64,000 bases of DNA from Paenibacillus sp. MMS20-IR301 (GTDB taxonomy: Bacteria; Bacillota; Bacilli; Paenibacillales; Paenibacillaceae): NCBI RefSeq assembly GCF_032302195.1, contig NZ_CP135275.1, positions 5,666,001-5,730,000 of the forward strand, given 5' to 3'. The translations under genes and the position numbers were made by a program. The notes beneath the pieces are model-generated. The model searched no databases. It had not been told where the DNA came from and saw only the letters and a program-made list of their open reading frames with translations. Positions 1-7,634 of this stretch are shown here, piece by piece; within the stretch, counting starts at the first letter, position 1; each line of letters opens with the position of its first letter.

Positions 1-146
1 CCACGTGCGAATGTAATAAAATCAGGTATTCGCATTAAAATAAGGCGTGCAATAGCACGCTTAAAAAAACTTCCGATTTTTAGTTGGAGAATAGCTTCGG
101 CAATTTTCATACTTTGTAAGGCATAGCGCATCTTATCTCTTTTCAT
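1..146 (-). CDS. Hypothetical protein, 3' end outside window
   Basis: An open frame starts with ATG at 146 and runs off the left edge, so only the first 48 residues are visible. It begins MKRDKMRYALQSMK and is rich in Lys, Arg and Leu, with a hydrophobic stretch near IARLILMRI. A GGAAG lies about 8 bases upstream of the ATG and AGGAG a little further. I do not recognise the family. It lies in the outer accessory segment beyond the integrase relic and is probably cargo of that element. Confidence 0.4.
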   Translation of the reverse strand, partial: MKRDKMRYALQSMKIAEAILQLKIGSFFKRAIARLILMRIPDFITFAR

Positions 147-182
147 TTCGCTACTTCCTGACTCCTTTTTTTGTTTCAGTAT

Positions 183-416
183 TTAAGCAGGGTTATGCTT
201 TTCAACTGACTCTTCCCAAAAATCTTGCTTGAGATCCCAGATTCTGCTTGACGAAATCTTCTTGTGATTTATTCTCACGCTTCTTCTGCCGGTGGAAGAA
301 AATTGTTTTGTAAAAAACAAAAACCCGAATCCGAAGACTCGAGCTTTTGTAGGTTCATTACAAACCTTAATTTTTACCTTACGATAGTCGCTCATTACGA
401 GCTTGAATGACATCAT
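183..416 (-). CDS. Hypothetical small basic protein
   Basis: A 77-residue frame. The open frame extends upstream to a TTG at 443, but ATG at 416 has AAGG about 5 bases ahead and is the better start. The protein is basic and aromatic (FGFGFLFFTKQF, then RRSVRINHKK) with no motif I recognise. It lies between the integrase relic and the partial gene at the window edge. It could be a minor accessory gene or a chance frame. Confidence 0.3.
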   Translation of the reverse strand: MMSFKLVMSDYRKVKIKVCNEPTKARVFGFGFLFFTKQFSSTGRRSVRINHKKISSSRIWDLKQDFWEESVEKHNPA

Positions 417-495
417 ATTACCTTCAAATCCTCTGTACGTCAACTCAAATTAGCAGTTGATACAATATCCTCGATCTATAAAACTAATCCCAGAG

Positions 496-1619
496 TTAAT
501 CCTTATCTCTCCCAAGTGCTGTACTCATCACATTGATTGTTTTCTCATGCGTTTTATCAAACCGGTGAGTATAGATCTTGTTTGTTGTAGCCAAATCAGA
601 ATGCCCTAACGCTTCCGAGATTGCCTTTAAGTCAACACCCGCTTCATAGAGAATACTTGCAAAAGTATGACGCAAATCATGAAGTCTAATTTTAGGCAAT
701 GCATTACGCTCTAAGAATAAGCCAAATTGCTCGGTCAGCGTATTCACACGATACGGCTTTCCATTGTCCTGGATATAAACATAGCCACTATCAATGTACT
801 CATCTCCCAGCATCTACTTGAACTCTTCTTGGCGCTCTCTGGCCTTGTTAAGGACCTCAAACAGTTCATCCGTCATATAAGCACACGCTTGCTCTGTTCC
901 GTCTTAGGGGCTTTTACGATCTCCTTACTGCCTGCGCTAGTACGAACCTCTGCTATCTGAATGCTTCTATCCTTGAAGTTAATGTACTTCCATTGAAGAC
1001 CTACAATCTCTTCACGTCTAAGTCCCAAATAACCGGCCAGATATACGGGTAATTCAAGCTTGGTGTCTTTTACTCTGTCTAACAGAATATTTAATTGATC
1101 CCGGGTATAAGACTGGCCTACAAACCGTTCTTTCTTAGGAAGAGTTACAGCGTCCGATACGTTACGATGCACAAATTGCTGCTTCAGGCCGTAATCCAAC
1201 GCTTTACGAATACAGGCATGATGTTTATGTACAGTATTTGGAGAAAGTAGCTTGTCATCCATTAGATATTTATAAGATTGTTGGATGTGTGCAGGTTGCA
1301 GCTTTTGTAACTCGAAGTTACCCAAAAAGGGGATAATATGCTTATAGATAATATTTCTGTAACCATAAATGGTTGTCTCTTCGCAGTTATACTTTACGTA
1401 GTTCTCTATCCAATGCTCAAGAAATTCGGAGAAGGTCATTTTTGTCGTCTGGACCAATAAATTACGTTGCTGATTATATTCAAATTCATTCAATAACTTC
1501 CTAGCATCGGCCTCAGAGGAAGCGGACGTATATTTCCTAATTCGTTTGCCTTTACTATCTGTACCAAAATCAAATGTAACCCGAAATTTGGTTCCAACCG
1601 TGGTGATGCTCCCTACCAT
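496..1619 (-). pseudogene. Tyrosine recombinase (phage/ICE-type integrase), disrupted
   Basis: The two halves of one integrase are in different frames. The N-terminal half (1619-873, ATG with AGGAGA upstream) has an arm-binding region, a SAM-like core-binding domain and the first catalytic Arg in GYLGLRREEI. The C-terminal half (813-496) has HDLRHTF, LGHSD and the Tyr nucleophile in NKIYTH, so every catalytic residue survives. Near 877-880 the frame shifts after SKRVL. The correct downstream frame (MTDELFEVLNKARE) then meets an in-frame TAG at 816-814 just before MLGDEY. Two independent lesions argue for decay rather than one sequencing error. The gene is oriented away from the adjacent ssrA end, as expected for an integrase targeting that site. 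Confidence 0.85.
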
Positions 1620-1710
1620 GCTATCATCTCCTAATTCACTTTGCCGTAGGGGATTCCTCTACCTACGGTTAGGATAGCATGCTGTAAGATATTTTGTTAA
1701 TAGATAGACC

Positions 1711-1782
1711 TGTAGCCAAATGGACTACAGCTACCCTCAAAAATCATGCAGTTAAAAGAGTGTTGGCTACAATTTGGCTACA
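1711..1782 (+). repeat. Putative integrase arm-type or Xis binding repeats
   Basis: The motif TTTGGCTACA appears three times between the integrase start and the ssrA fragment: inverted as TGTAGCCAAA at 1711-1720, as GTTGGCTACA at 1762-1771, and exactly at 1773-1782. The last two are direct repeats 11 bases apart, about one helical turn. Closely spaced repeats beside an attachment site are typical of integrase arm sites. The assignment to this integrase is inferred. Confidence 0.5.
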
Positions 1783-1800
1783 AATCAGACCTGTATAAGT

Positions 1801-1828
1801 AAAAAACCCGCTCTGGGAGCGGGTTTTA
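1801..1828 (-). terminator. Rho-independent terminator beyond the ssrA 3' copy
   Basis: A 9-bp stem AACCCGCTC/GAGCGGGTT with a 3-base loop is followed on the minus strand by six T. It lies immediately downstream of the duplicated ssrA end and may be the original ssrA terminator displaced by integration, or part of the outer element. Confidence 0.75.
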
Positions 1829-1831
1829 GGA

Positions 1832-1924
1832 TGGAGCCGAGGGGAGTCGAACCCCTGTCCGAAGATAACGGCACATAAGTTTCTACGAGTGTAGTCACGG
1901 ATTTGATGTCACCCTAGAAGCCCC
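1832..1924 (-). repeat. Duplicated 3' end of ssrA (attachment-site copy)
   Basis: This 93-base stretch matches the last 93 bases of the intact tmRNA gene (10224-10316) with four mismatches. The 49 bases nearest the 3' end are identical. It contains the T-arm and the 3' acceptor strand but none of the tag-coding region, so it is not a functional tmRNA. Such partial copies mark the far end of elements that integrate into ssrA and rebuild the gene. The clustered mismatches away from the end suggest this copy has a different origin or has been drifting. Confidence 0.85.
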
Positions 1925-1980
1925 TATTGATAAACATTAAGCATCATTTCTTCTCAATGCATCTATCTTCTATGCGGCAT

Positions 1981-2103
1981 CTACTTCCTACGCATAACTA
2001 ATCTTAAATATTCTAAATCGTACTCAAATGTCTTATGAAGCTCCGACAAGTCATATTGATTAAGATATGAGATTATGCTCTCTAACGTTGCAATTCGCAT
2101 CAT
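1981..2103 (-). CDS. Small protein, 40 aa, translationally coupled
   Basis: This short frame starts at ATG 2103, overlapping the TGA of the preceding 61-residue gene as ATGA; a second ATG follows directly. It encodes 40 residues, including ESIISYLNQYDL and ending MRRK before TAG. Charge and helix-forming residues suggest a small helical protein. No family is recognised. The stop/start overlap and the same orientation as four upstream small genes are the evidence that it is real. Confidence 0.4.
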   Translation of the reverse strand: MMRIATLESIISYLNQYDLSELHKTFEYDLEYLRLVMRRK

Positions 2104-2285
2104 ATAGGAAAGATCCCCATAGTATCAATATCAGCTAAGACCCTTCGCTGCTTTTCCAACTCCACCATCCTTTCAATAACTTCCTTAAAGCCTCTTAATG
2201 ATTTTTCATTTCTAAATTCGATTGGCCTTTCAATATCAACATACATTAACTCCTCTTTATATTCTTGAAGGGTTTTATATCGCAT
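2100..2285 (-). CDS. Small hypothetical protein, 61 aa
   Basis: Encodes 61 residues beginning MRYKTLQEYKEEL, highly charged and probably all alpha-helical, with KEVIERMVELEKQRR suggesting a short coiled coil. It starts 8 bases after the previous gene ends, and its stop overlaps the next start, so it belongs to a run of small co-directional genes. The ribosome binding site is weak, which fits translational coupling. Function unknown. Confidence 0.5.
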   Translation of the reverse strand: MRYKTLQEYKEELMYVDIERPIEFRNEKSLRGFKEVIERMVELEKQRRVLADIDTMGIFPI

Positions 2286-2293
2286 TTGCTCAG

Positions 2294-2491
2294 CTAAATC
2301 TGCTCTCCTTTGATCTGGGCCAAGACGAACTTAGTTCTCCAGGCAACGAATGTTTCTTTGGGTACTCCGAGTTCAGTTGAGCCGTCCCACTGATCCATGT
2401 GATGCTCTACAATAAGTTCATGCATAATATCCTTGAGTGACTTACCATATTTCTTTTCTATTTCTTCTTGGTATTCTTTATTTGTCTTCAT
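2294..2491 (-). CDS. Small protein with HTH-like helix pattern, 65 aa
   Basis: The start is ATG 2491, with GGTGAG a few bases upstream; a GTG at 2497 is an alternative. The sequence MKTNKEYQEEIEKKYGKSL continues into GSTELGVPKETFVAWRTKF. The latter resembles the turn and recognition helix of a helix-turn-helix, so a small DNA-binding protein is possible. The gene follows within a few bases of the 106-residue gene upstream. I cannot name a family. Confidence 0.5.
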   Translation of the reverse strand: MKTNKEYQEEIEKKYGKSLKDIMHELIVEHHMDQWDGSTELGVPKETFVAWRTKFVLAQIKGEQI

Positions 2492-2497
2492 GCACAC

Positions 2498-2818
2498 TCA
2501 CCCGTTAATGAGATTTCGTAATTCATTCAATGCTGACTTCGTGAAGTTAGCAACAAATGCTTCGACATCAGCTACTTCTTCTTTATTAAACTCCAATGTT
2601 TGTACTGCAACGACTGCTTTTCCATTTTGAATATCAGCTAGCTCAGTACTACCTTTCTTAATCCTATGATAATTGGTTCCACCATCTTCATAGAGCAGTA
2701 CTCGATGAACAAAGTCGCCTGGATAGTATGTAATACATTGATAGTACATCATTCGAATGTTGTCTTCTGTAATTGCACTTTCTAACGCTTTAATTGTCGC
2801 TGAAGTATAAAATCCCAT
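2498..2818 (-). CDS. Hypothetical protein, 106 aa
   Basis: Starts at ATG 2818 behind GGGAG. The 106-residue soluble protein has a mixed alpha/beta character, with a possible beta hairpin around GDFVHRVLLYEDGGTNYHRI and a helical C-terminus (EVADVEAFVANFTKSALNEL). No catalytic motif is visible and the family is not recognised. It lies in the chain of small genes downstream of the HTH protein at 2858-3592. Confidence 0.55.
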   Translation of the reverse strand: MGFYTSATIKALESAITEDNIRMMYYQCITYYPGDFVHRVLLYEDGGTNYHRIKKGSTELADIQNGKAVVAVQTLEFNKEEVADVEAFVANFTKSALNELRNLING

Positions 2819-2857
2819 CGAAGTTCTCCCTTAATCCATTCTCGATATTTAATTCAA

Positions 2858-3592
2858 TCAGAACTCCTCTACACTCACAGTACCACTGCTAATGAGCGCC
2901 AACTCCAGCTTTTCTCTATCCTTAGTAGATAAAACAATCTTCATTCTATTGCTTTGTCCTGGATAACCCAAGATACCCTCAAACTGATTTCTCACTTCCT
3001 TATTCTTGAAAATATAGATATAATCATATCCCTCAAGAAACGGGAACGAATCTGATAGCTCTACAGGAAGCCTCTCCCACTGGTAAGATGCCGCTCTAAA
3101 CCCTCTTGTAGGTTTAGGCGCGATGACTGGAATAAGCCAATCCCTTCCAACTTTTCTTGCTGTCCGTAGTTTGCCCCTACGAATCCATTGACGCACCGTA
3201 ATATCAGATACATCATTAAGCTTAGCAAATTGATCTACTGTAAAGTAATCACATTTGACACTTAGCAGGGTAAACTCCTCTGTGGATGTAGAGGACTCTA
3301 GCTCCCCGCCTTCATCAAGGTTAAATTCCTCACAATAATAAAGTCTTAGATCTATACCATCATTGGTCAGAGCGTAGTCGTAATACCACCAGTCATCTGT
3401 TAATATTGGGAGACTACAATTTTCAAGTGCTTGTTGAAACCTTATACATAAGTTATGCATTTGTTTATATAACTCTGATTTCAAATCTTCGGGGTCTGGT
3501 GCATATTGTTCCATGTACTTTTGGAAATCTCTTTGAACGTCCGCTTTGTTATGACAATACCATTTCTTAAACAATTCTAAGCTTCCTCTCAT
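2858..3592 (-). CDS. Excisionase/MerR-type HTH protein with unknown flanking regions
   Basis: A 244-residue protein starting at ATG 3592 behind GAGGTGAG. The N-terminal 110 residues are helical and acidic with no known motif. Residues about 116-155 (FTVDQFAKLNDVSDITVRQW, then IRRGKL and RKVGRDWLIP) match the winged-helix DNA-binding pattern of HTH_17/excisionase and MerR families, including the terminal W-hairpin. A further 90 residues of unknown fold follow. It could act as repressor of its own operon, since a 16-bp palindrome overlaps the promoter-like sequence just upstream, or as a recombination directionality factor. Confidence 0.6.
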   Translation of the reverse strand: MRGSLELFKKWYCHNKADVQRDFQKYMEQYAPDPEDLKSELYKQMHNLCIRFQQALENCSLPILTDDWWYYDYALTNDGIDLRLYYCEEFNLDEGGELESSTSTEEFTLLSVKCDYFTVDQFAKLNDVSDITVRQWIRRGKLRTARKVGRDWLIPVIAPKPTRGFRAASYQWERLPVELSDSFPFLEGYDYIYIFKNKEVRNQFEGILGYPGQSNRMKIVLSTKDREKLELALISSGTVSVEEF

Positions 3593-3642
3593 ACACTCAC
3601 CTCAAATTTGTATTTATGCAATACACTTTCACGCTTATTAAT

Positions 3643-3685
3643 AATGTATCGCATCAATACAATCTATTCAAGAGATACATCTCTT
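3643..3685 (-). promoter_or_regulatory. Candidate promoter with palindromic operator
   Basis: On the minus strand, TTGAAT (3671-3666) and TACATT (3648-3643) are separated by 17 bases. The perfect inverted repeat AAGAGAT-AC-ATCTCTT (3670-3685) overlaps the -35 element. This sits in the largest gap of the island gene set, upstream of the HTH gene, and would let the lower genes be transcribed separately and repressed. Confidence 0.4.
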
Positions 3686-3715
3686 AATAACACCTTCATA
3701 GATAAATAAAATGTA

Positions 3716-4135
3716 TTATATTGTTAGCCGAAGAGCATCTTCAACATGAATATCTACATACTTATTTCTTTTCTTCCCTTCCAGAGCTGCCCAAACAAAA
3801 CGGACTTCGTTCCCTTCCTCATCTACGCTCCACAGAGCATACGGGTCCTCAACAATTGCTCTAAGCCCAATTTTATCAGAGTAATCATGCAAAACGTTAT
3901 CCGAAGCATGCTTATGACCAATAGTTATCAAATCGCCCTTCTTCAGTTCACCATTTGTTTCATAGAGTAATTTATGTAGCCCTTCTAATAAGTTAACGAT
4001 CTCTTTCCTGTCTACAGAGCCGAAGTAAACCAAATCATTATTCGAAACATTTAATTTTATAGACATAATATTATTATCATCTGTGGTTGCAATCGATACT
4101 ATGTCATTATTATGCAAGGAAATACGTGCATCCAT
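3716..4135 (-). CDS. Hypothetical protein, 139 aa
   Basis: Starts at ATG 4135 behind GAAGGGATG. The acidic 139-residue protein is mostly beta-strand in character, for example NDIVSIATTDDNNIMSIKL near the N-terminus, then GDLITIGHKHASDN and RFVWAALEG. No motif or membrane segment is seen. It is the last gene of the set that begins with the ATPase-nuclease, 30 bases after the zinc-peptidase-like gene ends. Confidence 0.55.
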   Translation of the reverse strand: MDARISLHNNDIVSIATTDDNNIMSIKLNVSNNDLVYFGSVDRKEIVNLLEGLHKLLYETNGELKKGDLITIGHKHASDNVLHDYSDKIGLRAIVEDPYALWSVDEEGNEVRFVWAALEGKKRNKYVDIHVEDALRLTI

Positions 4136-4165
4136 TATTATTCATCCCTTCTACTTCCATCGCCT

Positions 4166-4642
4166 TCATCTTACTTTAGCGATGGATGAAAAGTAATCCC
4201 TAAGTAGAGCTTGATGCTCCTGTAAAAAGGTAGTACAGAAAGGATTCTTCTCTTCAAACGATGTTCCCTTCATAACTGCTACAGAAAAGCAATCTGCAAA
4301 AACTTCGGCTAACATTTCGTCTGAGCACGGCTTAAACGCTCCTCTTACGGCTTCCTTAAATGAGCTCGGTACAATTGTTAAGCCCTTCGTCATATGCACT
4401 TGAACTACATGTCCTAACTCATGCATGAAAATATATTCTGGGTTGGAGCTGCTATCAAGATCATTCTTATAAATGACCACTAAATGAATATGCGGGAAGT
4501 ATGCTGCGTTCATGCTTCTGTTCCCATACGGAACAAAATAGAAGCGAATAGGCACACCGTTAGTATTACGAGCAATAAATCGTCTTACCCCAAAACACTC
4601 GATTATTTGAAGTAAGTTTTGAGCAGCTGTCATTTTCAACAT
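4166..4642 (-). CDS. HExxH zinc-peptidase-like protein (ImmA/IrrE-like)
   Basis: A 158-residue soluble protein with the zincin signature MHELGHVVQ (HExxH at residues 74-78). The downstream EMLAEVFADCF, at about residues 109-119, can supply the third, acidic metal ligand. This arrangement and the small size recall ImmA/IrrE-type peptidases of mobile elements, which cleave repressors, but similarity beyond the motif is not evident. Its start overlaps the end of the preceding gene by 7 bases, so the two are probably translationally coupled. In this context it may process a regulator or effector of the ATPase-nuclease set. That role is inferred. Confidence 0.65.
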   Translation of the reverse strand: MLKMTAAQNLLQIIECFGVRRFIARNTNGVPIRFYFVPYGNRSMNAAYFPHIHLVVIYKNDLDSSSNPEYIFMHELGHVVQVHMTKGLTIVPSSFKEAVRGAFKPCSDEMLAEVFADCFSVAVMKGTSFEEKNPFCTTFLQEHQALLRDYFSSIAKVR

Positions 4643-4956
4643 TGCTCGTTAGATTCATGGAGTTCATCTAAATCTTGTAGTAAGTTTTTCAATAACTCAG
4701 TCTGCTTCTCATAATCAAAAACCGTTACATAAAAAAATAGAAATTCTGCAACAAAACAAGATAATCCCCTTTTAGGCCCTACCATCATAAATGGAGTAGC
4801 TACACTGACCTTTAATTCAATCAGGAATTGTTGAAATATACTATGATACGAGCTGTTACTCTGCTTACTCTCTGATCGATTAATAAGAAGTGAAATGAGT
4901 TCCCTCTGGGAGTATAGTGTACCCTGCATTAACAGCTCATAAATCTGGTTATCCAT
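4636..4956 (-). CDS. Hypothetical protein, 106 aa, upstream of peptidase gene
   Basis: The frame is open from 5043, but ATG 4956 is preceded by AGGGG at 7 bases and avoids overlap with the gene before it. The N-terminus MDNQIYELLMQGTLYSQREL is helical, and YSQRELISLLI could be part of an HTH. A hydrophobic patch FVAEFLFFYVTVF is followed by an acidic tail (LQDLDELHESNEQ). No family is recognised. It overlaps the peptidase gene by 7 bases and could be its partner or inhibitor. Confidence 0.5.
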   Translation of the reverse strand: MDNQIYELLMQGTLYSQRELISLLINRSESKQSNSSYHSIFQQFLIELKVSVATPFMMVGPKRGLSCFVAEFLFFYVTVFDYEKQTELLKNLLQDLDELHESNEQC

Positions 4957-4987
4957 CAAGACACCCCTGCTTATTTTTGATAATAAC

Positions 4988-5428
4988 TTAACTTTTCTGT
5001 GCTTGCTTTCTAGCCCATTCCATCCCTGGAATCGCTGCTTCAAGGACAGCCGCTACCCAAAGCAGTTCGCAAGTGTCCAATATGAGTCGAGCTAGAGGTA
5101 ATTTAGTAAACTGGCGCTGCCGCACAACTATCGCTTCCATTAAGTTTTTTTTATCAAGTTCACCTAACTCTGGTATCTTCGATAAGAACTTAGCAGCCAG
5201 TATACCATTAATCCTCTCAAGCTCCTCGTTTGCCTCTTCCAACGTTAAACGATATTGTTCCCAGTCGATATCTAGGCCTGAAATATAGAGTTGATCTGCC
5301 TCGCGCTTCGCTACCCATTGTTCTCCGTGTTCATTTTCAAAGTACCAGTAACTATGTTCCTGTTCTCCCAGTGCCCACGTTGGGGCGTTATCACGTTGTA
5401 ATCTGAGCTTTACATTTGTTGTTTTCAT
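4988..5428 (-). CDS. Hypothetical protein, 146 aa, partner of the ATPase-nuclease
   Basis: Starts at ATG 5428 behind GAGGAG, 36 bases after the ATPase-nuclease gene ends. The first 60 residues look beta-rich (HSYWYFENEHGEQWVAKREA), the remainder helical, with RLTLEEANEELERINGIL and a hydrophobic LARLILDTCELLWVAAVLEA. No catalytic motif is seen. The strong ribosome binding site and tight linkage suggest it is made together with the ATPase and may be an adaptor. Confidence 0.55.
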   Translation of the reverse strand: MKTTNVKLRLQRDNAPTWALGEQEHSYWYFENEHGEQWVAKREADQLYISGLDIDWEQYRLTLEEANEELERINGILAAKFLSKIPELGELDKKNLMEAIVVRQRQFTKLPLARLILDTCELLWVAAVLEAAIPGMEWARKQAQKS

Positions 5429-5464
5429 TTGTGCTCTCCTCTATTATAAAATCATTATTCCGTA

Positions 5465-7402
5465 CTACGCAGTTTCTGTATCTTCGAACAAAAGTTCCTG
5501 ATAGGGCTCATTCAGCACCTTTTGGACAATGGTCGAGTCAGTATATCCTTTATACCGATCATCTAGTTGCTCCTTGAGCCGCATTAACCGCTGATTAGCT
5601 GTACTTACCAGTTGTCCAAAAGTAGTCGCCTCAATGCGACCCCGCTCAGGATTATCACCAACTTTACGGATTCGGGTTATTTTGGAATCAATTTCATGAC
5701 CTACAACAAATGCGTTAATGAATGGTGTACCACTTAGATGACCCGAATTAAGAAGGTCCTCTACATAATGTCCCGCCTGATCCATCTCATTGCGCCCTAT
5801 AGCAAAGCCGCCTCGTTTCAATTCAATAATTAGTATTCGCTTCATCTTCAACAGAGGGCTGTCATCATCGAACTCTTCTGAACAAATAGCAGATAGCGTT
5901 GCATTTTCCACAATAATGATGTCAGGACGATTACGCGCATTGTAAAATGCATCCTTGCTTACTTTCCTTTGAAACAACTTACTCATGGCCGACGTGAGCG
6001 ACACATTGGACGTATAATGCGGAGAATCGAACTCTGGCCCAAATAACCATCGGGCTTGAAGAACCAGTGGATGTAATGTCTTCAGTTCATCTGTCGTGGG
6101 ATCTTCTGAAAATCTGCCTAGAGCTTCAATTACAAGCAAACGCTTATCAATTTCATCGAGAACAACCAGGGCATCTTTAACACTCCAATCATCTAAAAGC
6201 CGATTCAACCCTTCAACATCTTCTTCAGATAACATAGATAGCTTGTGAATCAAGTTAGCTCCACTTCTCGATTTTTCAAGCTGAATAACAGCTTGTACCG
6301 CTGCTGACAAATGCTCTTGATTGATCGTCGGCTGTTCTTCTGTCAATTGCTCGACAAAATGGGACACCTCGACCCTTCCAAGAGCATGTAATTGAGATAG
6401 TTCCGTTCGATGCTGGTACAGTACAGCGTGCTGCGTCTCTTGAATCCTGTCCTTCATTGAGTTCTTATAAATAGTCTCAATATTTGATGCCACAATTCGA
6501 TAGACCTCATCAATTAGCGGCCATTTCTTGAATGCCGACCAATCAGGCATAACTGCATCAAACAAATCATTCGTTTTGACAACAATGGTATGTCGTTTTG
6601 CGAAACTCGTTCTGCCGTCGATAGAATAATCACCCAGTGTCCAACTTGGTTCACCAACCAGTCTATTGCCAACCCAAAAAGCTACTCCGTGCTGACGGGC
6701 AGTCTTCGCCGTTTTGGATGAATCGATGATCACAAGTTCGAGAGTTACATTATCGTTAACAATAATTTGTCTTGAATCAATTAGTCCTCCATGCTGCATT
6801 AGCTCAATTGAGGCACCATTCACGGTCACTTGAAATCTTGGGTCTTGCATAAATCTCGCCGAAAGTAGATCACGAACCACTTTCGGATTAGGCAAATTCC
6901 GTTCCACTTTCGCCCTCAAAGTCGTGCCGTGGCCCACTGTTTGGATACGCTCCTCACGCAAAAGAGTAAACGGCTGCTGTCCACTCGTAACCGCAACAAC
7001 AAACCTTGAGCCTACTCCACTTTCATGAACAGTTTCAACAATATACTCATTTGAAAAACACAGCATACCATGTCTGCCGATACCATTCCTGCCAAATGCC
7101 CGACGATAGCCACTACCATTTTCTTCAGGGAACTTTACAATATCGCCTTGATGTTTCAGGCGATTGTAGCCAAGTGTCATCCATCGCAACTTGAAATCTT
7201 CTGGTTTAAGGCCTGCTCCATTATCTATCACTACAATTTCGTCGGAATATTCGTTTGGGATTGTAATACTAACCTGAGAAGCACCAGCATCCCATGCATT
7301 CGCCACCAGCTCTGTCAGTGCAATATCTGGTGAATTCGCAAGTGCTCCGAGGGTACGTAATAAATAATCCTCTTCAAAAAGCGATCCATGTAGATAGTCC
7401 AC
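5465..7402 (-). CDS. GHKL ATPase fused to PD-(D/E)XK-like nuclease
   Basis: A 645-residue protein starting at GTG 7402 behind GAGGTGG. The N-terminal third has all three marks of the GHKL (Hsp90/MutL/MORC) ATP-binding fold: the N box ELVANAWDAG at 31-40, DNGAG at 60-64 and the lid GRNGIGRHG at 104-112. A long helical linker (about 300-470) leads to RPDIIIV (Asp494) and IIELKRGG (Glu527, Lys529), spaced as in a PD-(D/E)XK nuclease site; a Shedu/DUF4263-like relationship is possible. GHKL ATPases joined to restriction-type nucleases are known from prokaryotic restriction-like operons related to MORC. I infer ATP-gated DNA cleavage in phage or plasmid defence. It heads a co-directional set on an ssrA island. 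Confidence 0.75.
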   Translation of the reverse strand: MDYLHGSLFEEDYLLRTLGALANSPDIALTELVANAWDAGASQVSITIPNEYSDEIVVIDNGAGLKPEDFKLRWMTLGYNRLKHQGDIVKFPEENGSGYRRAFGRNGIGRHGMLCFSNEYIVETVHESGVGSRFVVAVTSGQQPFTLLREERIQTVGHGTTLRAKVERNLPNPKVVRDLLSARFMQDPRFQVTVNGASIELMQHGGLIDSRQIIVNDNVTLELVIIDSSKTAKTARQHGVAFWVGNRLVGEPSWTLGDYSIDGRTSFAKRHTIVVKTNDLFDAVMPDWSAFKKWPLIDEVYRIVASNIETIYKNSMKDRIQETQHAVLYQHRTELSQLHALGRVEVSHFVEQLTEEQPTINQEHLSAAVQAVIQLEKSRSGANLIHKLSMLSEEDVEGLNRLLDDWSVKDALVVLDEIDKRLLVIEALGRFSEDPTTDELKTLHPLVLQARWLFGPEFDSPHYTSNVSLTSAMSKLFQRKVSKDAFYNARNRPDIIIVENATLSAICSEEFDDDSPLLKMKRILIIELKRGGFAIGRNEMDQAGHYVEDLLNSGHLSGTPFINAFVVGHEIDSKITRIRKVGDNPERGRIEATTFGQLVSTANQRLMRLKEQLDDRYKGYTDSTIVQKVLNEPYQELLFEDTETA

Positions 7403-7521
7403 GTCAACACCACCTCGCTCAAAATGTTAGTATATCCAAAAATACTTCAAAAGCCCTTATGAAAAACAACAATTCCTTTTTCGTTACATTTCGACTAAAT
7501 ACGTTTATTTCCTGCATATGG

Positions 7522-7548
7522 ATAAAAAGAAAAGCGCCGTAAGGCGCT
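7522..7548 (-). terminator. Terminator split by IS insertion (surviving copy)
   Basis: On the minus strand the stem AGCGCC-TTAC-GGCGCT is followed by TTTTCTTTTT, a standard intrinsic terminator. The stem-loop is also the 16-base target duplication of the adjacent IS. This copy keeps its T tract and should still work. It terminates transcription coming out of the IS before the ATPase-nuclease promoter region. Confidence 0.75.
7533..7548 (+). repeat. 16-bp target-site duplication, left copy
   Basis: AGCGCCGTAAGGCGCT is repeated in the same orientation at 9107-9122. Because the centre GTAA is not self-complementary, direct orientation can be told from inverted, so this is a target duplication and not part of the terminal inverted repeats. 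Confidence 0.85.
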
Positions 7549-7634
7549 CAGATTGTCGAGAAACCCAGGTCATTTAAAGACCCTGGGTTTCTTTTGTATT
7601 TCAAAGTCGAGCAGCCAATGGGAAGACGAGGGGG

